From: CAILZL01 sp050248275
GTDB lineage: Bacteria; Pseudomonadota; Gammaproteobacteria; Steroidobacterales; Steroidobacteraceae
Length of the DNA stretch: 64,000 nucleotides
Assembly (NCBI GenBank): GCA_050248275.1
Contig: JBFWSR010000007.1
Span: 82,065-146,064 of the forward strand
Direction: 5' to 3'
Shown in pieces: positions 43,874 through 52,330 of the stretch. Positions within the stretch are counted from its first letter, which is position 1. Each line of letters starts with the position of its first letter. A model generated the notes under the pieces. The model made no database searches. It was given only the letters and a program-made list of their open reading frames with translations, and was not told the DNA's origin. The translations under genes were made by a program, and so were the position numbers.

Positions 43874-45574
43874 CTACATTTTCTGCTTGAACGCGAGCAC
43901 CACCTGACTGCGTAGCGTGCGCAGCAATCCCAGTTGCTGTTGGTTGATCTTGATGCCTTCTGCCTGCTCAGAGTCGGCGTAGAACAGGCCGATTGCCTGA
44001 TTCTTGACCATGATCGGCAGCAGGATAAAACTTTTGGCTGACATGACTTTTTGATGCCATTCTGGAACACGGCTGATGATCTTTGGCGCCAGTGCATCTT
44101 CAATGACGATATCTACGCCTTTGTCCAGGGCAACATGGAATACATCAGGCGCGAACGTCAGCGGGAAGATGCATTGGGGAATGATCCGTTCAATGTCGCT
44201 ACCAAAGCCAAACCGCGCACGCATCGTATCGAGCCTGATGTCGCGAATAAATATCAGGGTATGGCTGAATCCCATGCCCCGGTACATGGTTTCTAGCACC
44301 ATCTGCAGTACATTATTCAGCACGAAGTCGGCTATCAGTGTTTCGGTGACATCGCGAATGCCGTCGGAAAGAATTTGTTCGGGGTCATGTGCAGACACAC
44401 TGGCGTTTTCCAGTGCATCAAGCGCATCAACCTCCTGCATGAGCGGGTCAATGGCGGATTCGTCGGTCGTACAAGCGTCCACTTGGGATTCGCTGCCATC
44501 GCGGGCCCAGGTCTTGATGGTACTCAGCGTCGTGCTGTTCTTGACCGGTATATTGAGCGCCGGCGCGCACTCGGCAATTTCTTTCAGGCCAGCGTCGATG
44601 GCTGCGGTCAGCTCGGCGGTTTCTACTTTGAGGACGTTCGCATAGCGCTTAGCCAGTGCCTGCAGTGCGGCAGGCTTTTCCGCCTCAGAAGTGCGCAGGG
44701 CAGTGGCGCACAATTCATTGGCCAGATTGGCCGCGAGCTTCAGTTTGTCCGCATCGGTCTTTGGCAAGGTGAGGTCGCGTGCAGTAACTGGTTGCATGCC
44801 ATGAACCAGCTTATCCGGAAAATTCCAGTGTCTGGCCATCCCGATTCCCAATTCGCGATAGGAAATCCCCAGCACCTGATGGGATGCGTGTTCCTCTGTC
44901 ATGCCTGTTTCCATCAGGTCGTGCACTTTCAGACTTTCTTCGTACAGAAAAAAAGTGACCAGCAGCCGGCCCAGGTTCTGGAACATGGTGCAAATCACTG
45001 CTTCTTCACTGTTGCGCAGGTCCAGACGGTCGCAAATGGACTTGGACACCACACCGGCAAAGTACGCGCCGACGATTTCGTCCTGCATGGTTTTCGCCTG
45101 GGTCTTGCCTTTCGAGAATTCCAGCATCACCAGGCTCATTGCCGCGTTGCGTACCGCCTCGAAGCCGAGAATCAATACCGCTTTGGAGACGGTATGAATA
45201 TGTCCGCGAAACTGGCCATAGGTGGCGGAATTCACCACATGCAGCAATTTGTTGGTGATCGAAACGTCGCGCAGGATGGTCCGCGTAAGCTGGCTGATGC
45301 TTTCCGAATCCGAGGCCACGATACGGTTGATGTCGGTGATGGTAGTGGACAAGGCCGGGAAGCCCGAGCTGCCACCCAGGCGTCGCAGCACGACCTCAAG
45401 GGGCGTAACGGTTTCTTCAATGCACTCGGCGGTATGGGTCATGGTTTTTATCGGCAGGCATCGCACAGCGGAATCATGATGATTGGCTATATGCCGCCTC
45501 GCCAGGTTGATTTCAGTCGGGTTGGAGCGATCTATCTGTTGATCGACCGAATGCTCGCTTCCTTTAATTGCCAT
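43874..45574 (-). CDS. HDOD-domain protein with C-terminal GAF-like region
   Basis: A 566-aa protein. The HDOD domain spans about residues 55-260: LRRLGGSSGFPALSTTITDI, TRTILRDVSITNKLLHVVNS, SKAVLILGFEAVRNAAMSL and a HASHQVLGISYRELGIGMARHW stretch. The C-terminal ~170 residues resemble a GAF domain (MYRGMGFSHTLIFIRDIRLD, AKSFILLPIMVKNQAIGLFY, ADSEQAEGIKINQQQLGLLR). HDOD proteins act in signalling and do not hydrolyse phosphodiesters as HD-GYP proteins do. Start 45574 (MAIKGSEH) is a guess; 45442 (MTHTAECIEE) would also fit. The MITE at 45639 lies just upstream. Confidence 0.85.
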   Translation of the reverse strand: MAIKGSEHSVDQQIDRSNPTEINLARRHIANHHDSAVRCLPIKTMTHTAECIEETVTPLEVVLRRLGGSSGFPALSTTITDINRIVASDSESISQLTRTILRDVSITNKLLHVVNSATYGQFRGHIHTVSKAVLILGFEAVRNAAMSLVMLEFSKGKTQAKTMQDEIVGAYFAGVVSKSICDRLDLRNSEEAVICTMFQNLGRLLVTFFLYEESLKVHDLMETGMTEEHASHQVLGISYRELGIGMARHWNFPDKLVHGMQPVTARDLTLPKTDADKLKLAANLANELCATALRTSEAEKPAALQALAKRYANVLKVETAELTAAIDAGLKEIAECAPALNIPVKNSTTLSTIKTWARDGSESQVDACTTDESAIDPLMQEVDALDALENASVSAHDPEQILSDGIRDVTETLIADFVLNNVLQMVLETMYRGMGFSHTLIFIRDIRLDTMRARFGFGSDIERIIPQCIFPLTFAPDVFHVALDKGVDIVIEDALAPKIISRVPEWHQKVMSAKSFILLPIMVKNQAIGLFYADSEQAEGIKINQQQLGLLRTLRSQVVLAFKQKM

Positions 45575-45638
45575 TAATCCGCGCAGGTGGTTCTGAGTAC
45601 TTTGGATATATCTAATAGATAAATCGGCTCTTGTATTA

Positions 45639-45928
45639 GGGCCTGTTAACCCTATTGACATTGCTGCGTTGGTGCCCCTAAAAGCGCCAGGCAAGGCGCG
45701 AGGAGAGAAGTTTGGTCACTCCAAATGAACGACGAGTAACGCTGCATGGCGCTTTTAGGGGCCCAACCCGAAGGGACGGGGCCAGCAAGGCTCAGGACTT
45801 TGTTGTGACCGAAGGAAATCCCCGTGGGACACCTCTCTTGAGTACGTTAAAGTACACCGCGCTCGGTGCGTCGCGTCCTGAGTCTTTCTGACCTCCGTCG
45901 CAGCGATGTCAATAGGGTTAACAGGCCC
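45639..45928. mobile_element. MITE-like element with 30-bp terminal inverted repeats
   Basis: Ends 45639-45668 and 45899-45928 are inverted repeats identical at 29 of 30 positions, starting GGGCCTGTTAACCC. Both are flanked by TA, as a two-base target duplication. A second inverted pair, GCCCCTAAAAGCGCCA (45674-45689) and its complement at 45747-45762, lies inside. There is no open frame for a transposase. It separates the divergent HDOD and LigB-type genes and ends 30 bp before the latter's start. The end style resembles IS5-superfamily elements (weak). Confidence 0.8.
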
Positions 45929-45958
45929 TAGTGCCGAATGCACCAGAGGAATATTGAA

Positions 45959-46771
45959 ATGACCACCCGGACTCTTCCTACGTATTTCATATCGCATGGT
46001 GGTGGCCCCTGGCCGTGGATGATGGATCAGATGCAGGGTGCCTATGACCGGCTTGAGGCGTCGCTGAAACAGATGCCGGCGCAAGTGGGTACGACGCCGA
46101 AGGCGGTGCTGGTGATTTCGGGGCACTGGGAGGAGCGTGACTTCGTGGTGATGTCCAGCCCGAATCCGCCGATGCTCTACGATTACTATGGCTTTCCGGA
46201 ACACACCTATCGCATCAAGTACGCTGCGCCCGGTTCGCCGCAAATTGCCGAACGAGTGCGCGAGCTCATCGCAGCCGCTGGTTTTTCCACGCATCTCGAT
46301 CCGCAGCGCGGGTTTGACCACGGCACGTTTGCGCCACTGGCAGTGATGTATCCCGATGCCGATGTGCCGATATTGCAACTGTCCCTGAAGCGTGGTTTCG
46401 ATCCACAGGAGCATATTGCAGTGGGACGCGCTCTGGCGCCTTTGCGGGATGAAGGCGTGTTGATTGTCGGTAGCGGTCTGAGCTTTCACAATCTGCGCGA
46501 ATTCGGGCCTGCAGCAAGGGGATCGTCAAACGCATTCGATCAATGGCTTCAGGAAACACTGGTGGCGGCCAGCCCGGCTGAGCGCATCAGCAGGCTGATT
46601 CAATGGACGACTGCGCCGGCAGCGCGAAAAGCGCATCCACGGGAAGAGCACCTGCTGCCCCTCATGGTTGCCACCGGAGCAGCCGGGCAAGACAAAGCGA
46701 CGCCTGTATATCACGAGGAAAATTTTTTCGGCGGCATTACCGTGTCGAGCTTCATGTTCGGCGGCGTTTGA
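45959..46771 (+). CDS. Class III extradiol dioxygenase family protein (LigB/DODA-type)
   Basis: A 270-aa protein of the DODA-type ring-opening dioxygenase group (YgiD-like). Metal-binding histidines are visible in YFISHGGGPWPW, LVISGHWEERDFVV, GFDHGTFAPLAVMYP and VGSGLSFHNLREFG. The family includes DOPA 4,5-dioxygenases and proteins of unknown substrate. ATG at 45959 follows AGAGGAATATTGAA. A MITE lies directly upstream. It is unlinked to the catabolic operon at the left end. The C-terminal end EENFFGGITVSSFMFG is typical. Confidence 0.88.
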   Translation: MTTRTLPTYFISHGGGPWPWMMDQMQGAYDRLEASLKQMPAQVGTTPKAVLVISGHWEERDFVVMSSPNPPMLYDYYGFPEHTYRIKYAAPGSPQIAERVRELIAAAGFSTHLDPQRGFDHGTFAPLAVMYPDADVPILQLSLKRGFDPQEHIAVGRALAPLRDEGVLIVGSGLSFHNLREFGPAARGSSNAFDQWLQETLVAASPAERISRLIQWTTAPAARKAHPREEHLLPLMVATGAAGQDKATPVYHEENFFGGITVSSFMFGGV

Positions 46772-46857
46772 GGCAACCGCGAATTCCATCGTGATCCAGC
46801 ACTGAAGTGCGGCAACATCAGCTTGTCCTGCTCCCCAACAGAGACTAATCTGGCCGC

Positions 46858-47265
46858 ATGTCGCACCGTGTCTTCCCGCGTAGTCTGCTGTCGCTGCTGC
46901 TTCTCTGGCAGTTGCTGGCAAGCGTGCTGGCGCATCCGCTGCCAGTGGCCAGTCATGCCATGACGGGAGAAGTTGCGATCATTGCCACAAACAACATCGA
47001 AGCAGCCGAACACTGCGCCGAGCATCAGAACGTGATGCACAGCGAACAGTTGGCCAATGCCCAGCTTCATGATGAGGCCCAATCCCAATTGATGACGCAT
47101 CCCTGCAAGTCACTCTGCAAGTGTCCCTGTGCCGGTACGCCGGCGCTGGCTGCTGCGTTGCCTGTCCTTGGTCTATCCCGGCCCGATGCCTTGTTGTTGG
47201 TCCCGTCAACACCAGGCTATGGAGCGGCGGTTCCCGCCAAACTGCTGCGCCCGCCCATCGGCTGA
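46858..47265 (+). CDS. CopL-like exported metal-binding protein
   Basis: A 135-aa exported protein: signal peptide SLLSLLLLWQLLASVLA, then a His/Cys-containing middle (AEHCAEHQNVMHSEQL, HPCKSLCKCPCAG) and a C terminus KLLRPPIG. The -RPPIG ending and the Cys cluster match the CopL family of copper-responsive proteins, which precede copper-resistance genes in Xanthomonas and relatives. It is followed after 96 bp by a TolC-like gene and a multicopper oxidase, supporting a copper role. It is less His/Met-rich than typical CopL. The start is taken as ATG at 46858. Confidence 0.7.
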   Translation: MSHRVFPRSLLSLLLLWQLLASVLAHPLPVASHAMTGEVAIIATNNIEAAEHCAEHQNVMHSEQLANAQLHDEAQSQLMTHPCKSLCKCPCAGTPALAAALPVLGLSRPDALLLVPSTPGYGAAVPAKLLRPPIG

Positions 47266-47361
47266 CTCCCTCGCCAGTACTTCTGGCATCCAGCCTGTTT
47301 TCTGCTTGATGCAGCCGGATCGCCTTGGTCATTCAGGCGCACCGGGCTGCGGGAGTTGCTT

Positions 47362-48846
47362 ATGAAAATTCGATTTGTGTTGTTGCTGACCAGCACATGG
47401 TTGCTTGGCGCCTGCGCGGTCATTCCTGCCGATCGCGGCAGTGCGCAGAGCATTGAGCTGCTGCGATCGCGATCCGGCGTCGCTGCGTCCGTAAAGCTCG
47501 ATGCCATGCACGCCAGCGAGGCGGATAGTCTGAAGGACATGCTCACTCAGCCATTGGATGCCGATGCGGCAGTGCGCGTGGCATTGGTGAGCAGTCCGCG
47601 CCTGCAGGCGCTATATGCACAACTGGGTCTGGCCCAGGCGGATGTCTATGACGCCAGCCGTTTGTCCAATCCATCGCTGGGCTTCATGCGCCTCACAGGA
47701 GACGGTGGAACACGCACGACCTGGACCCTGACTCAGGGCTTCATGGAGCTGCTGTTCATCCATTACCGCAGCGCTTTGAGCCACAGTGCATCGCTGCAGG
47801 CCAAACAACGGCTGGCGCAATCGGTGCTGAATCTCGAAGCAGAAGTCCGCACCGCTTATTACCGCTATGTCGCGGCCAGTCTGGTGGCGCAGTTACATGA
47901 ACAGGCGCAGCTTGCAACACAGGTGTCAGCGGATTATGCGCAAAGCCTGTTTGATGCTGGCAACATCAGTGAGTTACAACTCAGTCGCGAACGCGCGGCC
48001 GGCAGCGAAGCGCGCGTTGCCTTGCATGTGTCGCAGAGCGACCGGCTGCAACGACGTGGCGAATTGCTGACCATGATGGGCGTGTCTGCATCGACCTCCG
48101 GCATTGCCTTTGTCGAACGTCTCGATATACCGGTGGCGCAGTCACTGGATTTACCGGGGTTGCAGCAATGGGCCGAACAGCAGCGGGTGGATCTGTTGCT
48201 GACCCGTGAACAACTGTCGATGTACGACCGGGCGCGCACGCATGCCCGCCGCTGGTTCTGGCTGGACGGCGCGGAGGTGCAGGCCGAGCGCGAGCGCGAA
48301 ACCGATGGCGCACGTTTGAACGGCATCGGCGGCAGTGTCGGTTTGCCATTGTTCAATCAGGGCGGAGGTGCTCGTCTGCGCGCCCAGGCGCAGTGGGAAG
48401 CCGCACAGGCGGAACTTACTGCATTGCGGTTGTCGATCGGCAATGAACTGGCGGTGCAGGTCGAATCGCTGCAGCGTGCGCGTGCAGCAGTAAATGAATA
48501 TCGCGAGACACTCATGCCCTTGCGCGAACGCATTGTCGAGCTGAGTCAGCAGCAACAGAACTTCATGTTGATCGGCACGTTTGAACTGCTCAGCGCCAAA
48601 CACGAATTGTTGCAGGCCTATCAGGATTATTTGAACGCCACGGGCGAATACTGGATCAGGCATGTGGAGCTGGCCAGAACCGTGGGCGGCAGATTGCCCG
48701 ATGCGGCAGGCGACGCGAGTTACGGTATCTCCGTTGGCGTGGATGCCTTGCCCGCTGCGGCAGCCGAATCTGCCAGGGCGACAGGCGCTGTAGATGAACA
48801 CGCCGGACATTCACATGCTGACATGAATAGCGAGGAGACGCCATGA
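47362..48846 (+). CDS. TolC/CusC-family outer membrane efflux lipoprotein
   Basis: A 494-aa outer membrane channel subunit. Lipoprotein signal MKIRFVLLLTSTWLLGAC is followed by the two helical repeats of the TolC fold: ALVSSPRLQALYAQLGLAQA, ASRLSNPSLGFMRL, LNLEAEVRTAYYRYVAAS and SVGLPLFNQGGGARLRAQAQ, ETLMPLRERIVELSQQQQNF. GGGAG before ATG 47362 sets the start. Sequence context with CopL-like and multicopper oxidase genes suggests export of copper or periplasmic metal. The end is His-rich (EHAGHSHADMN). Its stop overlaps the oxidase start by ATGA. No RND pump genes accompany it. Confidence 0.9.
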   Translation: MKIRFVLLLTSTWLLGACAVIPADRGSAQSIELLRSRSGVAASVKLDAMHASEADSLKDMLTQPLDADAAVRVALVSSPRLQALYAQLGLAQADVYDASRLSNPSLGFMRLTGDGGTRTTWTLTQGFMELLFIHYRSALSHSASLQAKQRLAQSVLNLEAEVRTAYYRYVAASLVAQLHEQAQLATQVSADYAQSLFDAGNISELQLSRERAAGSEARVALHVSQSDRLQRRGELLTMMGVSASTSGIAFVERLDIPVAQSLDLPGLQQWAEQQRVDLLLTREQLSMYDRARTHARRWFWLDGAEVQAERERETDGARLNGIGGSVGLPLFNQGGGARLRAQAQWEAAQAELTALRLSIGNELAVQVESLQRARAAVNEYRETLMPLRERIVELSQQQQNFMLIGTFELLSAKHELLQAYQDYLNATGEYWIRHVELARTVGGRLPDAAGDASYGISVGVDALPAAAAESARATGAVDEHAGHSHADMNSEETP

Positions 48847-50117
48847 GGATTTCACGACGCAACATGATGCTGGCTTCGAGTGGAGTCGCCTTGATGACAG
48901 GCACAGTGAGCGCAGTGGCTGCGGCCGGACAACACGCATCTGCGCATGCCGGCTACACGCCGGTAAGAACACTCAATGGCTGGACGCTGCCGTACAAACT
49001 GGTGAACGGCGTGAAGGAATTTCATCTGGTCGCCGAAGAAGTCGAGCATGAGTTCGCACCCGGCTGCACCGCCAGATGCTGGGGCTACAACGGTTCGACG
49101 CCGGGACCGACCATCGAAGCGGTGGAAGGCGATCGCGTGCGCATCTATGTGACCAATCGTTTGCCGGAACACACCAGCATTCACTGGCACGGCATCCTGC
49201 TGCCTTCGGGCATGGATGGCGTATCGGGATTGACACAGCCTCCCATCGGACCCGGCGAGACCTATGTCTATGAGTTCACGCTCAGACAGAACGGCACCTA
49301 CATGTATCACCCGCATGCCGATGAGATGGTGCAGGTGGCGGCAGGCATGATGGGAATGTTCATCGTTCATCCCAAGGAAGAAGCGCTCAAGATTGATCGC
49401 GATTACGCCTTTCTGTTGCACAATTGGGCGCTGCATCCGGGCACGTATCGTCCCGATCCTTCCATTCTGCAGGATTTCGATTTGTGGACCTTCAACAGCA
49501 AGGTGTTTCCCGCCATCGAGCCGCTGGTCGCAAGGGTTGGCGAGCGGGTGCGGGTGCGCATCGGCAACATGTCGATGTGGAACCATCCCATGCATCTGCA
49601 TGGTCATGCGTATGAAGTCACCGGCTCAGATGGCGGGCGCTGGCCGCGTAGTCAATGGCGGCGTGAAACCACGGAAATTGTCGGCGTCGGCCAGACGCGC
49701 GATCTGGAATTCATTGCCGCTGAGGGCGACTGGTCATTCCATTGCCACATGTCGCATCACACCATGAATGCCATGGGGCATGGCGTGCCCAATACCCTGG
49801 GCGCCAGACTCGGTGACACCGAAGCCGCAATCCAGCGGCTGTTGCCCGGTTACATGGCCATGGGCGAAAAAGGCATGGCGGAGCATCAGGATCATTCCCT
49901 GCACATGCCGGGACCAGTCAACACATTGCCGATGATGATGGGCAAGGGACCGCATGGAAACCTGGAGATGGGCGGCATGTTCACCGTGGTGAAAGTGCGG
50001 CGCGATCTGGCTGCGAACGATTATCGCGACCCGGGCTGGTATAAGGCGCCGGCGAATACTCAGGCCCGAAAGATCGATGCTGGCGTAAAACTGGGCGAAC
50101 CGGTCAGGCGCGGATAG
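48843..50117 (+). CDS. Tat-exported multicopper oxidase
   Basis: A 424-aa multicopper oxidase. The Tat signal is MRISRRNMMLASSGVALMTG. Copper ligands are in SIHWHGILLP, MYHPHADEMV, HPMHLHGHAYE and FHCHMSHHTMNAM (HCH-x3-H-x4-M, the type-1 site). The Met/His-rich part near the C terminus (GPVNTLPMMMGKGPHGNLEM) may bind copper. It oxidises Cu(I) in the periplasm or a phenolic substrate. Upstream genes CopL-like and TolC-like make a copper-tolerance operon. The start overlaps the previous stop (ATGA). Confidence 0.95.
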   Translation: MRISRRNMMLASSGVALMTGTVSAVAAAGQHASAHAGYTPVRTLNGWTLPYKLVNGVKEFHLVAEEVEHEFAPGCTARCWGYNGSTPGPTIEAVEGDRVRIYVTNRLPEHTSIHWHGILLPSGMDGVSGLTQPPIGPGETYVYEFTLRQNGTYMYHPHADEMVQVAAGMMGMFIVHPKEEALKIDRDYAFLLHNWALHPGTYRPDPSILQDFDLWTFNSKVFPAIEPLVARVGERVRVRIGNMSMWNHPMHLHGHAYEVTGSDGGRWPRSQWRRETTEIVGVGQTRDLEFIAAEGDWSFHCHMSHHTMNAMGHGVPNTLGARLGDTEAAIQRLLPGYMAMGEKGMAEHQDHSLHMPGPVNTLPMMMGKGPHGNLEMGGMFTVVKVRRDLAANDYRDPGWYKAPANTQARKIDAGVKLGEPVRRG

Positions 50118-50162
50118 TTGCGTGCCGGGCGCATTCGTTTGCGAATGCACCCGGCTTGTTGC

Positions 50163-50729
50163 TCAGAACAATGCCACACCGATCAGCTTGGCATGTGCCC
50201 AGACGACAAACACACCATACAGCGCCAGGCCGGCAATCACTGCGATCCGGTCGTTATAAGGCGTGGCGGGTGCGGTCTGGATGGCGCGCGCAGGGCGATG
50301 TTTCAGAGAAATGCGATCGGCTACGGCCCACAGTAGAAAACCGCCGAACAGCAACACATCCGCCAGCATGCCGTTGGACAGCAGATGCGCAACCGCCCAC
50401 AGCTTGGTCGCCGTCAGCATGGGATGTTTGACTGTGGTCTTGATGCGGCCCGGCAAATAGGTGGCCAGCAGCAACGGGAATACCGGCAGCATCAGCGTCA
50501 TGGTTATATGACGCATCCAGCCGGGCGGCACATACAGCACATCCGGCGCGAGCCGTGCAGCTGCATAACCGCGAATGATCAGCACAAAGCCCAGCAGCGA
50601 TAACAGCGAATAGAGGCCGCGCCAGGCGAGGCCGAGTCGTGTTGCCGTGCGATCACGCCAGTCGGAAGCGAAGATGGCGATGGAGTGCATACCCAGGAAC
50701 AACAACAAGCCAAAGACCAATGTGATCAT
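50163..50729 (-). CDS. nnrU: NnrU family membrane protein (copy 1)
   Basis: A 188-aa membrane protein with six hydrophobic segments: ITLVFGLLLFLGMHSIAIFA, YSLLSLLGFVLIIRGYA, and further ones to LYGVFVVWAHAKLIGVALF. The segments KHPMLTATKLWAVAHLLSNG and RWRDRTATRLG identify NnrU, a protein linked to nitric oxide or nitrite metabolism in some species and of unclear biochemistry. It is the downstream member of a tandem pair; a MITE-like element lies in the gap. It is convergent with the multicopper oxidase. Confidence 0.88.
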   Translation of the reverse strand: MITLVFGLLLFLGMHSIAIFASDWRDRTATRLGLAWRGLYSLLSLLGFVLIIRGYAAARLAPDVLYVPPGWMRHITMTLMLPVFPLLLATYLPGRIKTTVKHPMLTATKLWAVAHLLSNGMLADVLLFGGFLLWAVADRISLKHRPARAIQTAPATPYNDRIAVIAGLALYGVFVVWAHAKLIGVALF

Positions 50730-50757
50730 GAGTCACTCCACGTTGACAGCAGGTTTA

Positions 50758-50900
50758 GAGCGTCTAACGAAATGAATAGCGAGCGCAGGCAGGTTGCGTC
50801 CGGCCGGAGCGCAGGAACCGGAGCGTACTCCGAAGTACGTGAGGATTCCGAGCACCGTACGGACGCAAGATGGCCAGCGAGCTCATTTTGTTAGACGCTC
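50758..50900. mobile_element. MITE-like element with TTA duplications between nnrU copies
   Basis: Terminal inverted repeats 50758-50775 and 50883-50900 (GAGCGTCTAAC[G/A]AAATGA) match at 17 of 18 positions and TTA flanks each side (50755-50757; 50901-50903). An inner stem TTGCGTCC/GGACGCAA encloses a GTAC-rich hairpin. It is 143 bp with no open frame. The right TTA is the complement of the TAA stop of the nnrU copy at 50901. Confidence 0.8.
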
Positions 50901-51467
50901 TTAGAAAGGAGCCATGCCGATGATCTTGTAATGCAGATAAAAAATGATGACCAGATAAGTTACCAGCCCGGCAATCACCGCGACCAAGTCGTTGTACTTG
51001 GAAGCCACGCCGCTGGGAATGATGCGCACGCGGTGTCTCAGCGAGATGCGATTGACGACGGCCCAGATGAGGAAGCTGCCGAACAGGAACAGGTCGGCGA
51101 GCATGCCATTGACCAGCAGATGCGCCACGGCCCACAGCTTGATGGCCACCAGGTCGGGATACTTCAATGCAGTGCGGATGCGGCAGGGCAGGAAGGCCGC
51201 ATAGACCAGCGGGAATACGCCCAGCATCAATATGTCAGTGACGCGCCGCACCCAGCCGGGCGTGACATACACCACGACAGGCGTCAGACGAGTGCGATCG
51301 TAACCCCAGGCGATCAGCAACACGGCAATGATGGAGCCCAGCGAATAAATCCAGCGCCATGCGCTGCGACCCCAGCGCTGGCGTTTTTTCTCGCGCCAGC
51401 GCGGCGCAACGATGGTCAGGGAATGCAGGCTGAAAAACAGGACAAGGCCGAGCAACAGAATGATCAT
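50901..51467 (-). CDS. nnrU: NnrU family membrane protein (copy 2)
   Basis: A 188-aa paralogue of the adjacent gene, of the same length and topology: MIILLLGLVLFFSLHSLTIVA, YSLGSIIAVLLIAWGYDR, ALKYPDLVAIKLWAVAHLLV, NGMLADLFLFGSFLIWAVVN and ITYL-like VTYLVIIFYLHYKIIGMAPF. It differs from copy 1 through most of its length, so the duplication is old. Its TAA stop is made of the target duplication of the MITE-like element. It is upstream of copy 1 on the same strand. Confidence 0.88.
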   Translation of the reverse strand: MIILLLGLVLFFSLHSLTIVAPRWREKKRQRWGRSAWRWIYSLGSIIAVLLIAWGYDRTRLTPVVVYVTPGWVRRVTDILMLGVFPLVYAAFLPCRIRTALKYPDLVAIKLWAVAHLLVNGMLADLFLFGSFLIWAVVNRISLRHRVRIIPSGVASKYNDLVAVIAGLVTYLVIIFYLHYKIIGMAPF

Positions 51468-51520
51468 TATTGTTTCTAAACCTTAACAGACGAATTAGGC
51501 GGTCAAGCCGTGACCGCGAA

Positions 51521-52279
51521 CTATAACCGCAGACCGCCGTCCAGTTCGATGATGCGCCCCGAGAAATAATCGTTATCCACGATAAACAGGGCGGCTTTGG
51601 CCACTTCTTCCGGCTGGCCGCCACGGCGCAGCGGCACCTGCATCAATACCCGATCCAGTATTTCCGGACGCATGGTGTTCAGGATTTCCGTGAGCACAAA
51701 GCCCGGTGCGATGGTGCCGGTGCGAATGCCGTAGCGCGCCAGTTCCTTGGCCCAGACCACGGTCAATGATGCGACGCCGGCTTTTGCAGCCGCGTAATTG
51801 CTCTGACCGATATTGCCGCTGCGCGAGACGCTGGACAGGTTGATGATCACGCCGCCGTTGCCGAACTTCACCATGCGTTCGGCTGCTTCGCGACCGCACA
51901 GGAATACGCCGGTCAGATTGACATCCATGACAGCCTGCCATTGTTCCAGCGACATTTTCCTGATCTGGCCATTGTCCTGTTTGACCAGCATGGCGTCGCG
52001 CAGGATGCCGGCGTTGTTGATCAGTACATCCAGTCGGCCGAAGTCAGTGGCGATCTGCTCAAACGTGGACATCACTTCGGTTTCGCTGGTGACATTGCAG
52101 CGATAGAGGGTCGCTTTCACGCCGGATGTTGCGCACAGGCTGCGAGTCTGGTCCAAGTCGGTTTCATTCACATCCAGCAGTGCGAGATGTGCGCCGCGCG
52201 CCGCAAAGGCCTGCGCCATGGCGCGGCCAATGCCCTTGCCCGCACCGGTAATCACCACCAGTTTGTCTTTAACTTGCAC
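51521..52279 (-). CDS. SDR family oxidoreductase (FabG-like)
   Basis: A 252-aa classical SDR: cofactor loop VVITGAGKGIGRAMAQAFAA, NNAGI in DVLINNAGILRDAML, catalytic Ser in NLSSVSRSGNIG and YAAAKAG for the Tyr-Lys pair. The C-terminal DNDYFSGRIIELDGGLRL is usual. It resembles 3-oxoacyl-ACP or 3-hydroxyacyl-CoA reductases. GTG at 52279 is chosen (VQVKDKLVVITGAG), with GGGAC upstream. It follows the hydratase on the same strand by 51 bp and may act in branched-chain acyl-CoA turnover. Its precise substrate is not set by sequence. Confidence 0.9.
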   Translation of the reverse strand: MQVKDKLVVITGAGKGIGRAMAQAFAARGAHLALLDVNETDLDQTRSLCATSGVKATLYRCNVTSETEVMSTFEQIATDFGRLDVLINNAGILRDAMLVKQDNGQIRKMSLEQWQAVMDVNLTGVFLCGREAAERMVKFGNGGVIINLSSVSRSGNIGQSNYAAAKAGVASLTVVWAKELARYGIRTGTIAPGFVLTEILNTMRPEILDRVLMQVPLRRGGQPEEVAKAALFIVDNDYFSGRIIELDGGLRL

Positions 52280-52330
52280 GGCAGTCCCGGAAATGCAGAT
52301 TGAGTACGCGGAATTGTACGTGCTGGCCAA

